Positions 1 to 9,960 of a DNA stretch of 64,000 nucleotides are shown piece after piece. The stretch lies in the NCBI GenBank assembly GCA_000720535.1, contig JOAZ01000017.1:434001-498000 (forward strand), read 5' to 3'. The translations under genes were made by a program, and so were the position numbers. The notes under the pieces were generated by a model that was given only the letters and a program-made list of their open reading frames with translations, ran no database searches and had not been told where the DNA came from. Each line of letters opens with the position of its first letter. Positions within the stretch are counted from its first letter, which is position 1. Origin of the DNA: Streptomyces halstedii (GTDB taxonomy: Bacteria > Actinomycetota > Actinomycetes > Streptomycetales > Streptomycetaceae).

Positions 1-61
1 TGCAGGACGGTTCGGCTCGGTACGGTATCCGTTACTCGACGATGCGAGGAGGTCGGTGGGA

Positions 62-508
62 ATGGTCCTCGCGTTGTGGGTGGGCGGCCTGGTCGTCGTA
101 CTGGTGGCCGTGGGTCTGTTCGTCTTCGGTCTGCGCAGACGGCTGATCCAGCGGTCAGGCGGAACGTTCGACTGCAGTCTGCGCTGGGACATCTCCCAGG
201 AACCCGACCCGTCCGGCAAGGGCTGGGTGTACGGGGTCGCGCGCTACAGCGGTGACCGCGTGGACTGGTTCCGGGTGTTCTCGTACTCGCCCCGCCCGCG
301 CCGCGGTCTGGAGCGCTCGTCCATCGAGGTGGTCGCCCGCCGGCTGCCGGAGGGCGAGGAGGAGCTGGCGCTCCTGTCGGACTCCGTCGTGCTCGGCTGT
401 CTCCACCGGGGGATGCGCCTGGAGCTGGCGATGAGCGAGGACGCCCTGACCGGCTTCCTGGCCTGGCTGGAAGCGGCGCCTCCCGGCCAGCGGGTGAACG
501 TGGCCTGA
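62..508 (+). CDS. DUF2550 family membrane-anchored protein
   Basis: This is a protein of about 148 residues with one N-terminal membrane helix (roughly residues 1-24, rich in Leu/Val/Gly) followed by basic residues (RRR) and a soluble domain of about 120 residues. The domain matches my recollection of DUF2550, a short actinobacterial family usually found directly after the F1Fo ATP synthase operon. Its function is unknown. I chose ATG 62 because the Shine-Dalgarno GAGGAGG at 46-52 lies 9 bases upstream. The in-frame GTG at 56 would be too close. The gene is upstream of and convergent with the chitinase remnant. The first 61 bases of the window hold no gene apart from this ribosome binding site. 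Confidence 0.8.
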   Translation: MVLALWVGGLVVVLVAVGLFVFGLRRRLIQRSGGTFDCSLRWDISQEPDPSGKGWVYGVARYSGDRVDWFRVFSYSPRPRRGLERSSIEVVARRLPEGEEELALLSDSVVLGCLHRGMRLELAMSEDALTGFLAWLEAAPPGQRVNVA

Positions 509-641
509 GTAAGGGGCTCCCGCTGGTGGGGGATACCCCCGGACCGAGTCCGGAGAGCCGCCCCGCGCACCCGTAGCCCCTTCGGGTAAGCGGCCCGTAC
601 ACCCGCAGCCCCCGTACGCACGGACCCCGCACACACGAAGA

Positions 642-674
642 CCGGGGAGACAGGGGGCGGTCCTGTCTCCCCGG
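642..674. terminator. Intrinsic terminator between DUF2550 gene and chitinase
   Basis: A perfect 13-bp inverted repeat pairs 642-654 with 662-674 (CCGGGGAGACAGG and its complement) around a 7-base loop, and a short T run follows on the plus strand. It sits between two convergent genes, so it probably stops transcription from both. The rest of 509-711 shows no gene. Confidence 0.8.
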
Positions 675-711
675 CGGTTTTCGGGGTGGGGGGTGTGGCT
701 GCCTCGGGGTA

Positions 712-2489
<1,778 letters not shown>

Positions 2490-2598
2490 CGGTGCTCCTC
2501 GGGTGAGGTCCGACAAACGGGGGTGGTCCGTGGACTGCAAACCCTGCGTCGCCCTGAGCACGCTTTGTCATGGCGTACTCACCGCAGCGTGCTCGGTG

Positions 2599-2640
2599 AG
2601 ATTAGGAAGGTCTGGACCAATCGTCAAGAGGTCCAGACCA
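2599..2640 (-). promoter_or_regulatory. Chitinase promoter with two 12-bp direct repeats (DasR-type)
   Basis: On the minus strand there is a -35 box TTGACG (2622-2627), a 17-base spacer and a -10 box TAATCT (2599-2604). Two 12-base repeats flank and overlap it: TGGTCTGGACCT (2629-2640) and TGGTCCAGACCT (2608-2619). They differ at two positions. Streptomyces chitinase promoters are known for this repeat pair, and each half resembles the DasR operator (dre, N-acetylglucosamine-responsive). The promoter looks intact although the gene is broken. Confidence 0.88.
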
Positions 2641-2657
2641 AAGTTCCCTGTTCGCGG

Positions 2658-3308
2658 TCAGAGACCCAACTCCTGTGCGAGGACGGCGGCTTGCACCCGG
2701 CTGCGCAGCTCCAGCTTCCCCAGGACCCTGCTGACGTGCGTCTTCACCGTCGCCTCGGCCATCGAGAGGCGCCCGGCGATCTCCGCGTTCGACAACCCCT
2801 GCCCCAGGCACCCCAGGACCTCGCGTTCCCGCCGGGTCAACGCGTCCAGCACCGCAGGATCGGGTCCGACGGCCCGGCGCGAGGCGGTCGCACCCGCGAA
2901 TTCGGCGATCAGCCGGCGGGTCACCGCCGGGGCGATCACGCCCTCGCCGCCCGCCACGGTGCGTACGGCGGCCAGCAGATCGTGGGCGTCGGTGTTCTTC
3001 AGCAGGAACCCCGCCGCGCCCGCCCGCAGCGCCCCGAAGACGTACGCGTCCAGGTCGAACGTCGTCAGCACCAGGACGTCCGCGAGCCGTTCGGCCACCA
3101 CGCGCCGCGTGGCCGCCACCCCGTCCAGCCGGGGCATCTGCACATCCATCAGCACCACGTCCGGACGCAGTTCACGGGCCAGCCGCACGGCGGCCTCACC
3201 GTCGGCCGCCTCACCCACCACCTCGATGTCCGGCGCGCTGCGCAGAATGAGCACCAGCCCCGCGCGCACCGCCGACTGGTCCTCGGCGACCAGTACCCGG
3301 ATCGTCAT
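2658..3308 (-). CDS. NarL/LuxR-family response regulator
   Basis: The product has 216 residues. An N-terminal receiver domain has the acidic pair E9/D10, phosphoacceptor Asp55 (in VVLMDVQMPR) and a conserved Lys in FLLKNTD. A C-terminal LuxR-type helix-turn-helix covers about residues 155-216 (LTRREREVLGCLGQGLSNAEIA, TVKTHVSRVLGKL). It is phosphorylated by the kinase encoded just upstream and then binds DNA. The two genes overlap as ATGA at 3305-3308, so they are translationally coupled. A much longer upstream reading frame exists but belongs to the kinase region in another frame, so I took the ATG at 3308. The targets are unknown. The neighbouring membrane protein gene at 4653 is a candidate. 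Confidence 0.9.
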   Translation of the reverse strand: MTIRVLVAEDQSAVRAGLVLILRSAPDIEVVGEAADGEAAVRLARELRPDVVLMDVQMPRLDGVAATRRVVAERLADVLVLTTFDLDAYVFGALRAGAAGFLLKNTDAHDLLAAVRTVAGGEGVIAPAVTRRLIAEFAGATASRRAVGPDPAVLDALTRREREVLGCLGQGLSNAEIAGRLSMAEATVKTHVSRVLGKLELRSRVQAAVLAQELGL

Positions 3309-4564
3309 CCCCGCGTCCCTTCGTCCACGGGCAGCTCCGCCCGTACCCGCCAGATCTCCTCGCCGTCGGGCCCGCCGCCCACCGGGCCCGTGCCGATCGT
3401 GCCGCCGAGGAGCGCCACCCGCTCCGCCATCCCCACCAGACCGGCCCCCGAACCGGGCGCGCGCGGCCCCGGCCGGGTGCCGATCACGCTGCTCACCTCC
3501 ACGGTCAGTGAGCCACCCTCGCGGTCCAGGCGGACCGTCACCGGGCCTGGGGCCGCGTGTTTCAGAGCGTTCGTCAGGGATTCCTGGACGATGCGGTAGG
3601 CGGCCAGTTCGACCGGGGCCGGGAGCCGTTCGGCCACCCTCCGGGCGTCGTCCAGGGTGACGGTCAGTCCGCTGGACGCGGCGTTCGCCCGCGCCTGCTC
3701 GACCAGGGCGTCCAGCGAGGCGAGCGTGGGCGCCGCGCTCGGCCCCTCCTCGCCGCCGTTGTCCCGGAGCAGCCCGATCAGCCGCCGCATCTCGGCGAGC
3801 CCCTCGACGCTGTTGTGCCGGATCACACCCAGGGCGTCGCGGGAGGTCGCCGGGTCGTCGATGGAGAGGGCCGCGGTGGAGTGGATGGCGATCGCGGAGA
3901 GGTGGTTGGCCACCATGTCGTGCAGCTCCCGCGCCATCCTGGACCGTTCGGCCGTCACCGCCTGGACCCGGTCCATCTCGGCGAGCAGGGCCGTCTGTTC
4001 GGCCCGCAGACGGGCCGCCTGGGCCGCCTCCCGGTGGTTGCGCACACTGACGCCCGTGAGGGCCGGGCCGAAGGTGACCAGCCCGGTCACCACACCGAAC
4101 AGCAGCGCCTCGGGCCGGCGGAACCAGGCGAAGAACCCGATGGTGACCGCCACGGTGACCAGGAACGTCACCACCGGGACGCGCCGGGCGGCGGCCGGGG
4201 TCCCGTAGACCACGGCCGCGTACATGAGGTCGGTGTACATCAGGATCGTGACCAGGCTGCCCGTCGTGAACTGGTCCGCGACCAGCGCGAGCGTGCCGAC
4301 GGCCACCGCGGTCTGCGGCCGGGTCCGGCGGAGCGGCTCCAGGGCGGCCGTCACCACCAGTGGGACCAGCGCCGCCCACGGGGCGCCGAAGACCCGGCCG
4401 GCCTGCGTGTGCAGACCGGCGGCCCAGAGCAGCAGCCCGCCCGCCAGCCCGACGGCCCCGATCAGTACGTCCTGGCGGTGCGGTCGTGAAGAGGTGGCCA
4501 CCGCTCCATCCAACACGGCACCGGCCCGCGCCACGTCGGTACGCCGGGGGAGGAGCGAGTACAT
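3305..4564 (-). CDS. Sensor histidine kinase (HisKA_3 type)
   Basis: The product has 419 residues. The N-terminal half has about four to five hydrophobic segments (residues 33-170) with short loops, so it senses within or near the membrane. The dimerisation domain holds the phosphoacceptor His215 in MARELHDMVANHL, typical of HisKA_3. The ATPase domain follows, with the N box in ESLTNALKHA and a G box GSGAGLVGM. The segment between the boxes reads VSSVIGTRPG rather than a clear D-x-G-x-G motif, which is common in this subfamily. I chose ATG 4564. An upstream extension to 4663 would overlap the divergent gene's leader. It forms a two-component pair with the regulator at 2658. Confidence 0.88.
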   Translation of the reverse strand: MYSLLPRRTDVARAGAVLDGAVATSSRPHRQDVLIGAVGLAGGLLLWAAGLHTQAGRVFGAPWAALVPLVVTAALEPLRRTRPQTAVAVGTLALVADQFTTGSLVTILMYTDLMYAAVVYGTPAAARRVPVVTFLVTVAVTIGFFAWFRRPEALLFGVVTGLVTFGPALTGVSVRNHREAAQAARLRAEQTALLAEMDRVQAVTAERSRMARELHDMVANHLSAIAIHSTAALSIDDPATSRDALGVIRHNSVEGLAEMRRLIGLLRDNGGEEGPSAAPTLASLDALVEQARANAASSGLTVTLDDARRVAERLPAPVELAAYRIVQESLTNALKHAAPGPVTVRLDREGGSLTVEVSSVIGTRPGPRAPGSGAGLVGMAERVALLGGTIGTGPVGGGPDGEEIWRVRAELPVDEGTRG

Positions 4565-4652
4565 CGAAGGATGCAGTCGCGATTCGTCACCGGCGACGAC
4601 GCCCCGGGGCGCCGCAGCCGGAAGCCTGGAGGGGACCGGAGGGAGGAGTGCC

Positions 4653-5336
4653 GTGATCGTCACGCTGATCGTGCTCTGCGAGGTCGGCTTCTGGGTGCTG
4701 CTGGCCGTGGGACTCGGGCTGCGGTACGTGGCGCGGAAGCCACGCGCGGGGGCCGCCGTGCTGCTGTGCGAGCCGCTGCTGGAGGTGGTCCTGCTGGTGG
4801 TGACCGCCGTCGATCTGAAGCACGGTGCCCAGCCCGACTGGAAGCACGGTCTGGCCGCCGTCTACATCGGCTTCACCGTGGGGCTCGGCCCCTCCACCAT
4901 CGCCTGGGTGGACGCCAGGATCGCGCACCGCTTCGCGGGCGGACCGCCCCCGGTGCGGCCCCCGAGGTACGGGAGGGCGCGGGCCGTCCACGAGTGGCGG
5001 GTCGCGGCCCGCTGGATCCTGGCCTCGGCGATCGCCCTGGTCCTCCTCCAGGCGGCGGTCTGGTACGTCGGACCGGACGGCGGCACCGGGTCCCTGCGGA
5101 TGTGGCAGCAGAGGATGCTCTGGCTGACCGGGATCAACCTGGTCATCGCCGCGAGCTACACCCTCTTCCCGAAGCGGGAGCCCGAGCGGGACCCCGCGCG
5201 GCAGCCCGCATGGGAATCCGAACGGGAGCCCGAGCGGGAGCCCGCACGGGAGCCCGCATGGGAATCCGAACGGCAGCCCGAGCCGGAGCCCGCACGGGAC
5301 CGGGAGCGGGGTCCGGGACGTCCGGGGGCCCGCTGA
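4653..5336 (+). CDS. Membrane protein with repeat-rich charged tail, unknown function
   Basis: The start is GTG 4653, with GGGAGGAG just upstream. The 227-residue product has about four membrane helices (near residues 3-22, 33-50, 66-85, 115-135, and perhaps one more near 155). It ends in a hydrophilic tail of about 50 residues made of REPEREPAREPAWESE-like repeats. I do not recognise a named family. The gene is divergent from the kinase gene, with 88 bases between them, so the two may share regulation. Its stop codon TGA (5334-5336) directly abuts the stop of the convergent adenosyltransferase gene at 5337. Confidence 0.65.
   Translation: MIVTLIVLCEVGFWVLLAVGLGLRYVARKPRAGAAVLLCEPLLEVVLLVVTAVDLKHGAQPDWKHGLAAVYIGFTVGLGPSTIAWVDARIAHRFAGGPPPVRPPRYGRARAVHEWRVAARWILASAIALVLLQAAVWYVGPDGGTGSLRMWQQRMLWLTGINLVIAASYTLFPKREPERDPARQPAWESEREPEREPAREPAWESERQPEPEPARDRERGPGRPGAR
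5175..5300 (+). repeat. 48-bp tandem repeat encoding charged tail
   Basis: There are two 48-base units (5175-5222 and 5223-5270) and a partial third (5271-5300). They sit inside the 3' end of the membrane protein gene. Each unit is built from six-base blocks (CGGGAG CCCGAG and variants), so it is a nested repeat encoding R-E-P/E/A steps and W-E-S-E. Because 48 is divisible by three, copy-number changes would keep the frame. Confidence 0.85.
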
Positions 5337-5909
5337 TCAGCGCTCGCCGCCCGGCACCCACAGCACGTCGCCGACCTCCTTGTTCGCCACCCTGGCGAGG
5401 ATGAACAGGAGGTCGGAGAGGCGGTTGAGATACGTCGCGGTCAGCGCGTTCATCACCTCGCCGTGCACCTCCATCGCCGCCCAGGTGGACCGCTCCGCCC
5501 GGCGGACGACCGTGCAGGCCTGGTGCAGCAGTGCCGCGCCCGGCGTGCCGCCCGGCAGGATGAAGCTGCGCAGCTTCTCCAGCTCCTCCAGGAAGGTGTC
5601 GCAGTCCGCCTCCAGCTTGTCGACGTAGGACTGCTCGACCCGCAGCGGCGGGTACTTCGGGTCCGGGACCACCGGCGTGCTCAGGTCCGCGCCCACGTCG
5701 AAGAGGTCGTTCTGGACCCTGACGAGGACCTTGACGACTTCCTCGGCCAGACCGCCGAGCGCGATCGCCGTGCCGATGACGGCGTTCGCCTCGTTGGCGT
5801 CGGCGTACGCCGCGATCCGCAGGTCGGTCTTGGCGGTTCGGCTCATGTCGCCGAGGGCGGTGGTGCCCTGGTCGCCGGTACGGGTGTAGATGCGCGTCAG
5901 ATTGACCAT
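5337..5909 (-). CDS. Cob(I)yrinic acid a,c-diamide adenosyltransferase, PduO type
   Basis: The 190-residue product moves the adenosyl group of ATP to the cobalt of cob(I)alamin or corrinoid, making the coenzyme B12 that mutases need. The N-terminal motif TRTGDQGTTALGD (about residues 9-21) is the ATP-binding loop of the PduO family. The helical core contains RIAAYADANEANA, LFDVGADL and LRSFILPGGTPGAALLH, and the protein ends in EVGDVLWVPGGER. The length and motifs are those of complete enzymes. It lies within 45 kb of three other B12-pathway functions (epimerase, MeaB, IcmA). It is convergent with the membrane protein gene, with no spacer at all. Confidence 0.93.
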   Translation of the reverse strand: MVNLTRIYTRTGDQGTTALGDMSRTAKTDLRIAAYADANEANAVIGTAIALGGLAEEVVKVLVRVQNDLFDVGADLSTPVVPDPKYPPLRVEQSYVDKLEADCDTFLEELEKLRSFILPGGTPGAALLHQACTVVRRAERSTWAAMEVHGEVMNALTATYLNRLSDLLFILARVANKEVGDVLWVPGGER

Positions 5910-5930
5910 GGGCCCACCCTAATGACCGCC

Positions 5931-6680
5931 TCAGGTCCCGGCGCTCCGGAAGACACGTGTGCCGACCGTCACGGCGACCAGGGCGAAGCCGACCGCGACC
6001 AGCACGCCGTAGAGCATGTGCGTGGTCGCGTACGAGCCGGTGTACGCGTCCCGTACCGCGTCCACCAGGTAGCGGAACGGCGTGAAGTGCGACAGGACGT
6101 CCAGCCAGCGCGGGCCGAGGGTCATCGGCAGCATCAGGCCGGAGAGCAGCATGGCGGGCATGGTCAGCGAGTTGATCACCGGCCCGAACTCCTGCGGGGT
6201 CCGCACCCTCATGGCCAGCGCGTACGACAGGGAGGCCAGCGAGACGGTCAGCAGGCCGACGAAGCCGAAGCCGATCAGCACCCCGGGCAGCGGCGCGCGC
6301 AGCCCCATGACCAGGGCGGCGCCGACCAGCAGGACCGCCTGGAACATGAACAGCAGGGCGTCCCGCAGGACCCGGCCGAGCAGCAGCGCGAGGCGGCTGA
6401 CCGGGGTCACCCGCATGCGGTCCACCACGCCCGTCGACTGTTCGATGATGACCGCGAAACCGGCGAACGAGGCTCCGAACAGAGCCAGTTGGAGCAGCAG
6501 GCCGGGCACGAGGACCTGCCAGGAGCCGGCCTCGGAGCCGAGGGGCAGATCGGTGAGCAGCGGCCCGAAGAAGAGCAGGTAGAGCAGCGGCATCAGGATG
6601 CCGAAGAGGATCTGGAACCGCGAGCGCAGGGTCTGCCGGACGTACCGGCCGAAGATCAGTGAGGTGTCGTGGAGCAGCAT
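5931..6680 (-). CDS. ABC transporter permease, ABC-2/DrrB type
   Basis: The 249-residue inner-membrane protein has six hydrophobic segments and belongs to the ABC-2 family. Motifs include the N-terminal RQTLRSRFQILFGILMPLLYLLFF and the family-typical EQSTGVVDRMRVTPVSR loop followed by TMPAMLLSGLMLPM. It forms the membrane part of an exporter with the ATPase encoded 9 bases upstream. The start ATG at 6680 follows the ATPase stop TAG at 6689-6691. Daunorubicin-resistance-type (DrrAB) exporters have this two-gene build. The substrate cannot be told from sequence. Confidence 0.88.
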   Translation of the reverse strand: MLLHDTSLIFGRYVRQTLRSRFQILFGILMPLLYLLFFGPLLTDLPLGSEAGSWQVLVPGLLLQLALFGASFAGFAVIIEQSTGVVDRMRVTPVSRLALLLGRVLRDALLFMFQAVLLVGAALVMGLRAPLPGVLIGFGFVGLLTVSLASLSYALAMRVRTPQEFGPVINSLTMPAMLLSGLMLPMTLGPRWLDVLSHFTPFRYLVDAVRDAYTGSYATTHMLYGVLVAVGFALVAVTVGTRVFRSAGT

Positions 6681-6688
6681 GGCGAGTC

Positions 6689-7468
6689 CTATGCGGCGAC
6701 GGGGGCGGCTTCGGACGCGGGGGCGCGCCCGGTGACGGCGAGGAAGGCGTCCTGGAGGGTGGCCTCGGGGGAGCCGGCGTAGGTGGTCTTCAGAGCGGTC
6801 GGTGTGCCCTCGGCGGCGACCCTGCCGCCGTCGACCACAACCACCCGGTCCGCGAGCGCGTCGGCCTCGTCGAGGTAGTGGGTGGTCAGCACGACGGTGG
6901 TCCCGAAGTCGTCGCGCAGCCGGCGCACCAGCTCCCACAGGTCGGTGCGGCTGCCGGGGTCGAGGCCGGTGGTCGGCTCGTCGAGGAAGAGCACCTCGGG
7001 GCGGTGGGTGAGGCCCATCGCGATGTCGAGGCGCCTGCGCTGCCCGCCGGAGAGTGCCGAGGTCTTCCGGTCGAGCAGGCCCTCCAGGCCCAGGGAGCCC
7101 GCCAGTTCGGCGGTCCGCGCGCGGGCGTCGGCCTTGCTCAGCCGGTACAGCCGCCCCTGGGTGACCAGTTCCTCCCGCACGGTGACGTGGGGGTCCACAC
7201 CACCGGACTGGGCGACGTAGCCGCACTTCTCGCGCACCCCGGCCGGGTCCCGGGCCAGGTCGCGGCCGGCGACGGTGGCCGCGCCGCCGGTGGGCGCGAG
7301 CAGCGTGGTGAGCATGCGCAGGGTGGTGGTCTTGCCCGCGCCGTTGGGGCCGAGGAGACCGATGATCTCGCCCGCCCGGACCGTGAGGTCGATCGACCGC
7401 ACGGCCTCGACCGGCCCCGCCTTGGTCATGAAGGTCCGGGAGAGCCCGGACGTACTGATGATGGGCAT
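6689..7468 (-). CDS. ABC transporter ATP-binding protein, DrrA type
   Basis: The product has 259 residues. It carries Walker A GPNGAGKTTTL (about residues 39-49), a Q-loop in YVAQSGGVD, the signature LSGGQRRR, Walker B VLFLDEPTTGLD and a switch His in VLTTHYLDEADALADR. The C-terminal part resembles the DrrA-type domain (SPEATLQDAFLAVTGR). It is cotranscribed with the permease at 5931. I took ATG 7468, although a GTG three codons upstream is possible. The gene is divergent from a TetR regulator 81 bases away, which is the usual arrangement for repressor-controlled drug efflux. Confidence 0.9.
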   Translation of the reverse strand: MPIISTSGLSRTFMTKAGPVEAVRSIDLTVRAGEIIGLLGPNGAGKTTTLRMLTTLLAPTGGAATVAGRDLARDPAGVREKCGYVAQSGGVDPHVTVREELVTQGRLYRLSKADARARTAELAGSLGLEGLLDRKTSALSGGQRRRLDIAMGLTHRPEVLFLDEPTTGLDPGSRTDLWELVRRLRDDFGTTVVLTTHYLDEADALADRVVVVDGGRVAAEGTPTALKTTYAGSPEATLQDAFLAVTGRAPASEAAPVAA

Positions 7469-7510
7469 GGTGACCACAAAAACAGAGAGGGCCCAAAATT
7501 GCAATCCCCC

Positions 7511-7549
7511 CAAAGTTTGACGGACCCCACGACCGTCTAGGATGGGTTC
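7511..7549 (+). promoter_or_regulatory. tetR promoter, probably leaderless, with CAAAGTTTG palindrome
   Basis: A -35-like TTTGAC (7516-7521), a 16-base spacer and a -10-like TAGGAT (7538-7543) end 6 bases before the ATG at 7550. Transcription would therefore start at or very near the start codon. A perfect 9-base palindrome, CAAAGTTTG (7511-7519), overlaps the -35 box. It is a possible operator for the TetR protein controlling both divergent transcripts. Confidence 0.5.
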
Positions 7550-8191
7550 ATGGCAGAGGGGCTCAGGGAGCGGAAGAAGCGGCAGACCAGGCAGCACCTC
7601 TCGGACGTGGCCACCGGGCTCTTCCTGGAGCGCGGCTTCGACGCGGTCACGATCGCCGAGATCGCACGCGCCGCCGACGTCTCGGTGAACACCGTCTACA
7701 ACTACTTCCCCACCAAGGAAGACCTCTTCCTGGACCGCAGCCGGGGCGTCGTCGACCGGCTGTCCCGCTACGTCCGTGCCCGCGACGACGACGAGTCCGC
7801 CGCCGACGCCGTCCTGCGGGAGCTGCGCCTCCAGGTGGAGAGCGTCTCGCCCACCGTCGGCCTGATGGAGGGTTACGACCGGTTCATGCGGGTCATCGAG
7901 GGCGCCGACGGACTCAAGGCCCGGCTCTGGCACATCCAGCAGGAGGCCCTCTCCCACCTGGAGGCGACGCTCCAGGAGGAGTCCGGCGCCGACGAGGGCG
8001 GCCAGGCCGCGACCCTGGTGGCCGGTCAGCTCTCCTGGGTGCACAGCACGCTCATGGGGTACATCGGCCGCGAGATGGTCGCGGGCCGTGTGCCCGCCGA
8101 GGTGTCCAGGGAGGCCCTCGGTCTCCTCGACGACATGGAGGACCTCCTCGGCGAGAAGGTGCTCAACTACGGGCGGCGCTCCGACCCGTGA
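7550..8191 (+). CDS. TetR/AcrR family repressor
   Basis: The product has 213 residues. The N-terminal helix-turn-helix (about residues 10-55) reads LSDVATGLFLERGFDAVTIAEIARAADVSVNTVYNYFPTKEDLF (split view), the clear TetR signature, and a helical ligand-binding domain follows. It is divergent from the DrrAB-type exporter genes and so probably represses them and itself, with release by the exported compound. The ATG lies 6 bases after a -10-like box, and no Shine-Dalgarno is evident. The ligand is unknown. Confidence 0.9.
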   Translation: MAEGLRERKKRQTRQHLSDVATGLFLERGFDAVTIAEIARAADVSVNTVYNYFPTKEDLFLDRSRGVVDRLSRYVRARDDDESAADAVLRELRLQVESVSPTVGLMEGYDRFMRVIEGADGLKARLWHIQQEALSHLEATLQEESGADEGGQAATLVAGQLSWVHSTLMGYIGREMVAGRVPAEVSREALGLLDDMEDLLGEKVLNYGRRSDP

Positions 8192-8326
8192 GCGCCGACG
8201 GTGTGATGTCCGTCATGTGAGACGTGACGCGCATCTCTTCACCACCTAAGGGCGCCTCACGGGTACTAACCTCCGCCGGAGAGCAAGTGCGGGAACCGAC
8301 CGATGAGAATGCATAGGGGTGCCAAC

Positions 8327-9175
8327 GTGGCAAGGAAGCTCGCCGTCATCGGCGCCGGACTCATGGGGTCCGGTATCGCGCAGGTCTCCGCCCAGGCCGG
8401 CTGGGACGTCGTCCTGCGCGATGTCACCGACGAGGCCCTGGCCCGCGGCCGGGGCGCCGTCGAGGCCAGCTACGGCAAGTTCGTCGCCAAGGGCAAGCTG
8501 GAGGCCGCCGACGCCGAGGCCGCGCTGGGCCGGATCACCACGACCACCGACCTCGACGCGGTGGCCGACGCCGATGTCGTCGTGGAGGCCGTGTTCGAGA
8601 AGCTGGAGGTCAAGCACGAGATCTTCCGCGCGCTCGACACCATCGTCCGCCCGGACGCCGTCCTCGCCTCCAACACCTCCGCCATCCCGATCACCAAGAT
8701 CGCGTCCGCGACGGAGCACCCGGAACGCGTCGTCGGGGTGCACTTCTTCTCGCCGGTGCCGATGATGCGGCTGGTCGAGCTGGTGCGCGGCTACAAGACC
8801 AGTGACGAAACGCTCGCCACCGCACGGGAGTTCGCGGAATCGGTGGGCAAGACCTGTATCGTCGTCAACCGCGACGTCGCGGGCTTCGTCACCACCCGGC
8901 TGATCTCCGCGCTCGTCGTCGAGGCCGCCAAGCTCTACGAGTCGGGCGTCGCCACGGCCGAGGACATCGACACCGCCTGCAAGCTGGGCTTCGGGCACGC
9001 GATGGGTCCCCTCGCGACGGCGGACCTGACCGGCGTGGACATCCTGCTGCACGCCACGGGCAACATCTACACCGAGTCGCAGGACGAGAAGTTCGCCGCT
9101 CCCGAGCTGATGCGCCGGATGGTCGACGCGGGTGACATCGGCCGCAAGAGCGGGCAGGGCTTCTACACCTATTGA
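8327..9175 (+). CDS. hbd: 3-hydroxybutyryl-CoA dehydrogenase
   Basis: The product has about 282 residues and interconverts acetoacetyl-CoA and 3-hydroxybutyryl-CoA with NAD(P). The Rossmann motif GAGLMGSGIA is at the N-terminus. The catalytic His/Glu region appears as VVGVHFFSPVPMMRLVELV, and the C-terminal 3HCDH domain ends in DAGDIGRKSGQGFYTY. I prefer GTG 8327 because AGGGG lies about 8 bases upstream and homologs begin close to the Rossmann fold. ATG 8303 is the alternative and adds eight residues. The 135 bases upstream hold the promoter region but no box I can call with confidence. Likely roles are butyrate or PHB metabolism and supply of C4 units for the ethylmalonyl and butyryl-CoA pathways. 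Confidence 0.92.
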   Translation: MARKLAVIGAGLMGSGIAQVSAQAGWDVVLRDVTDEALARGRGAVEASYGKFVAKGKLEAADAEAALGRITTTTDLDAVADADVVVEAVFEKLEVKHEIFRALDTIVRPDAVLASNTSAIPITKIASATEHPERVVGVHFFSPVPMMRLVELVRGYKTSDETLATAREFAESVGKTCIVVNRDVAGFVTTRLISALVVEAAKLYESGVATAEDIDTACKLGFGHAMGPLATADLTGVDILLHATGNIYTESQDEKFAAPELMRRMVDAGDIGRKSGQGFYTY

Positions 9176-9181
9176 TCGTTT

Positions 9182-9232
9182 CCGGGTCCCCGCACACCTG
9201 ATACGCCGTCAGTCAGGCGTACGGGGACCCGG
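9182..9232 (+). terminator. Hairpin terminator after hbd
   Basis: The 11-bp arms CCGGGTCCCCG (9182-9192) and CGGGGACCCGG (9222-9232) pair perfectly. A second inner stem pairs ACGCC (9203-9207) with GGCGT (9216-9220). It starts right after the hbd stop at 9175. Confidence 0.8.
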
Positions 9233-9419
9233 GTTCCGGTGCCCTCGCGGTACCAGGATCCAGTGGTACAGGCGAACCCCTGTCACCCCTCAGGGTGAAT
9301 TCGGTATCGGTTCGCTTACAGACGGCAACTTCCCTGTCGCCATGGCCGTCAGTGGTGGCAAGAGACAGTGGACAACGGACAGACGGACCTCGCTGCGGAG
9401 TACTTTCAGGGGAGCGCAT

Positions 9420-9743
9420 ATGCACATCAGGGGCGACCACGCCGAGCTGGTCGTCGGGGGCCGCCTCGACGTCCGAAGCGCGGCGGACGCCCGTACGGTC
9501 CTGCACTCGGCCGTCGACGACGGAGCCGGTGACCTGGTGCTGGACCTGACCGAGCTGGACTCCTGGGACGCCACCGGACTCGGCGTCATCATGGGCGCGC
9601 ACCGCAGAGCGGGCCGGGCCGGACGGCGGCTGGTGCTGCGCGGGGTGCCGCCCCAGATGCAACGCCTCCTGGTGGCAACCCGGTTGCACCGCATCCTGGC
9701 CATCGAGGGCGGAATCGCCGCGGAATCCCTGCCGCGCGTGTAG
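9420..9743 (+). CDS. STAS-domain anti-sigma factor antagonist
   Basis: The 107-residue product has a single STAS domain. The core motif DLTELDSWDATGLGVIMGAHRRAG contains the helix where anti-anti-sigma factors are phosphorylated on Ser/Thr. Here the usual S-S-G is D-A-T-G, so Thr is the candidate acceptor. It would bind an anti-sigma (HATPase) partner, but none is encoded nearby. The start is ATG 9420, with GGGGAG a few bases upstream. The 9233-9419 leader has no gene. Confidence 0.82.
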   Translation: MHIRGDHAELVVGGRLDVRSAADARTVLHSAVDDGAGDLVLDLTELDSWDATGLGVIMGAHRRAGRAGRRLVLRGVPPQMQRLLVATRLHRILAIEGGIAAESLPRV

Positions 9744-9960
9744 CGGACACCGGGCACGGGGTGACCACCCGCACAATCCTCACGAGACCATGACGTCCTG
9801 GACGGCGCGGCCCCCCGCCGGTGCGGGGATACTGTGCGAAGGTTTAGGGTTCGGCCGTCTGCCACCGACGAACCCCACTCGGCGGACACCGGACCGGAAG
9901 CGACAGGGAGCGTGCGCGGCCGGAGGGGCAACCACGCCACGCGTCTGGGGGACTTTGACG

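Noticed and set aside
2658-4379. Extended 573-residue response regulator
   Set aside because: The N-terminal 357 codons are the kinase gene in another frame. The receiver domain begins at ATG 3308.
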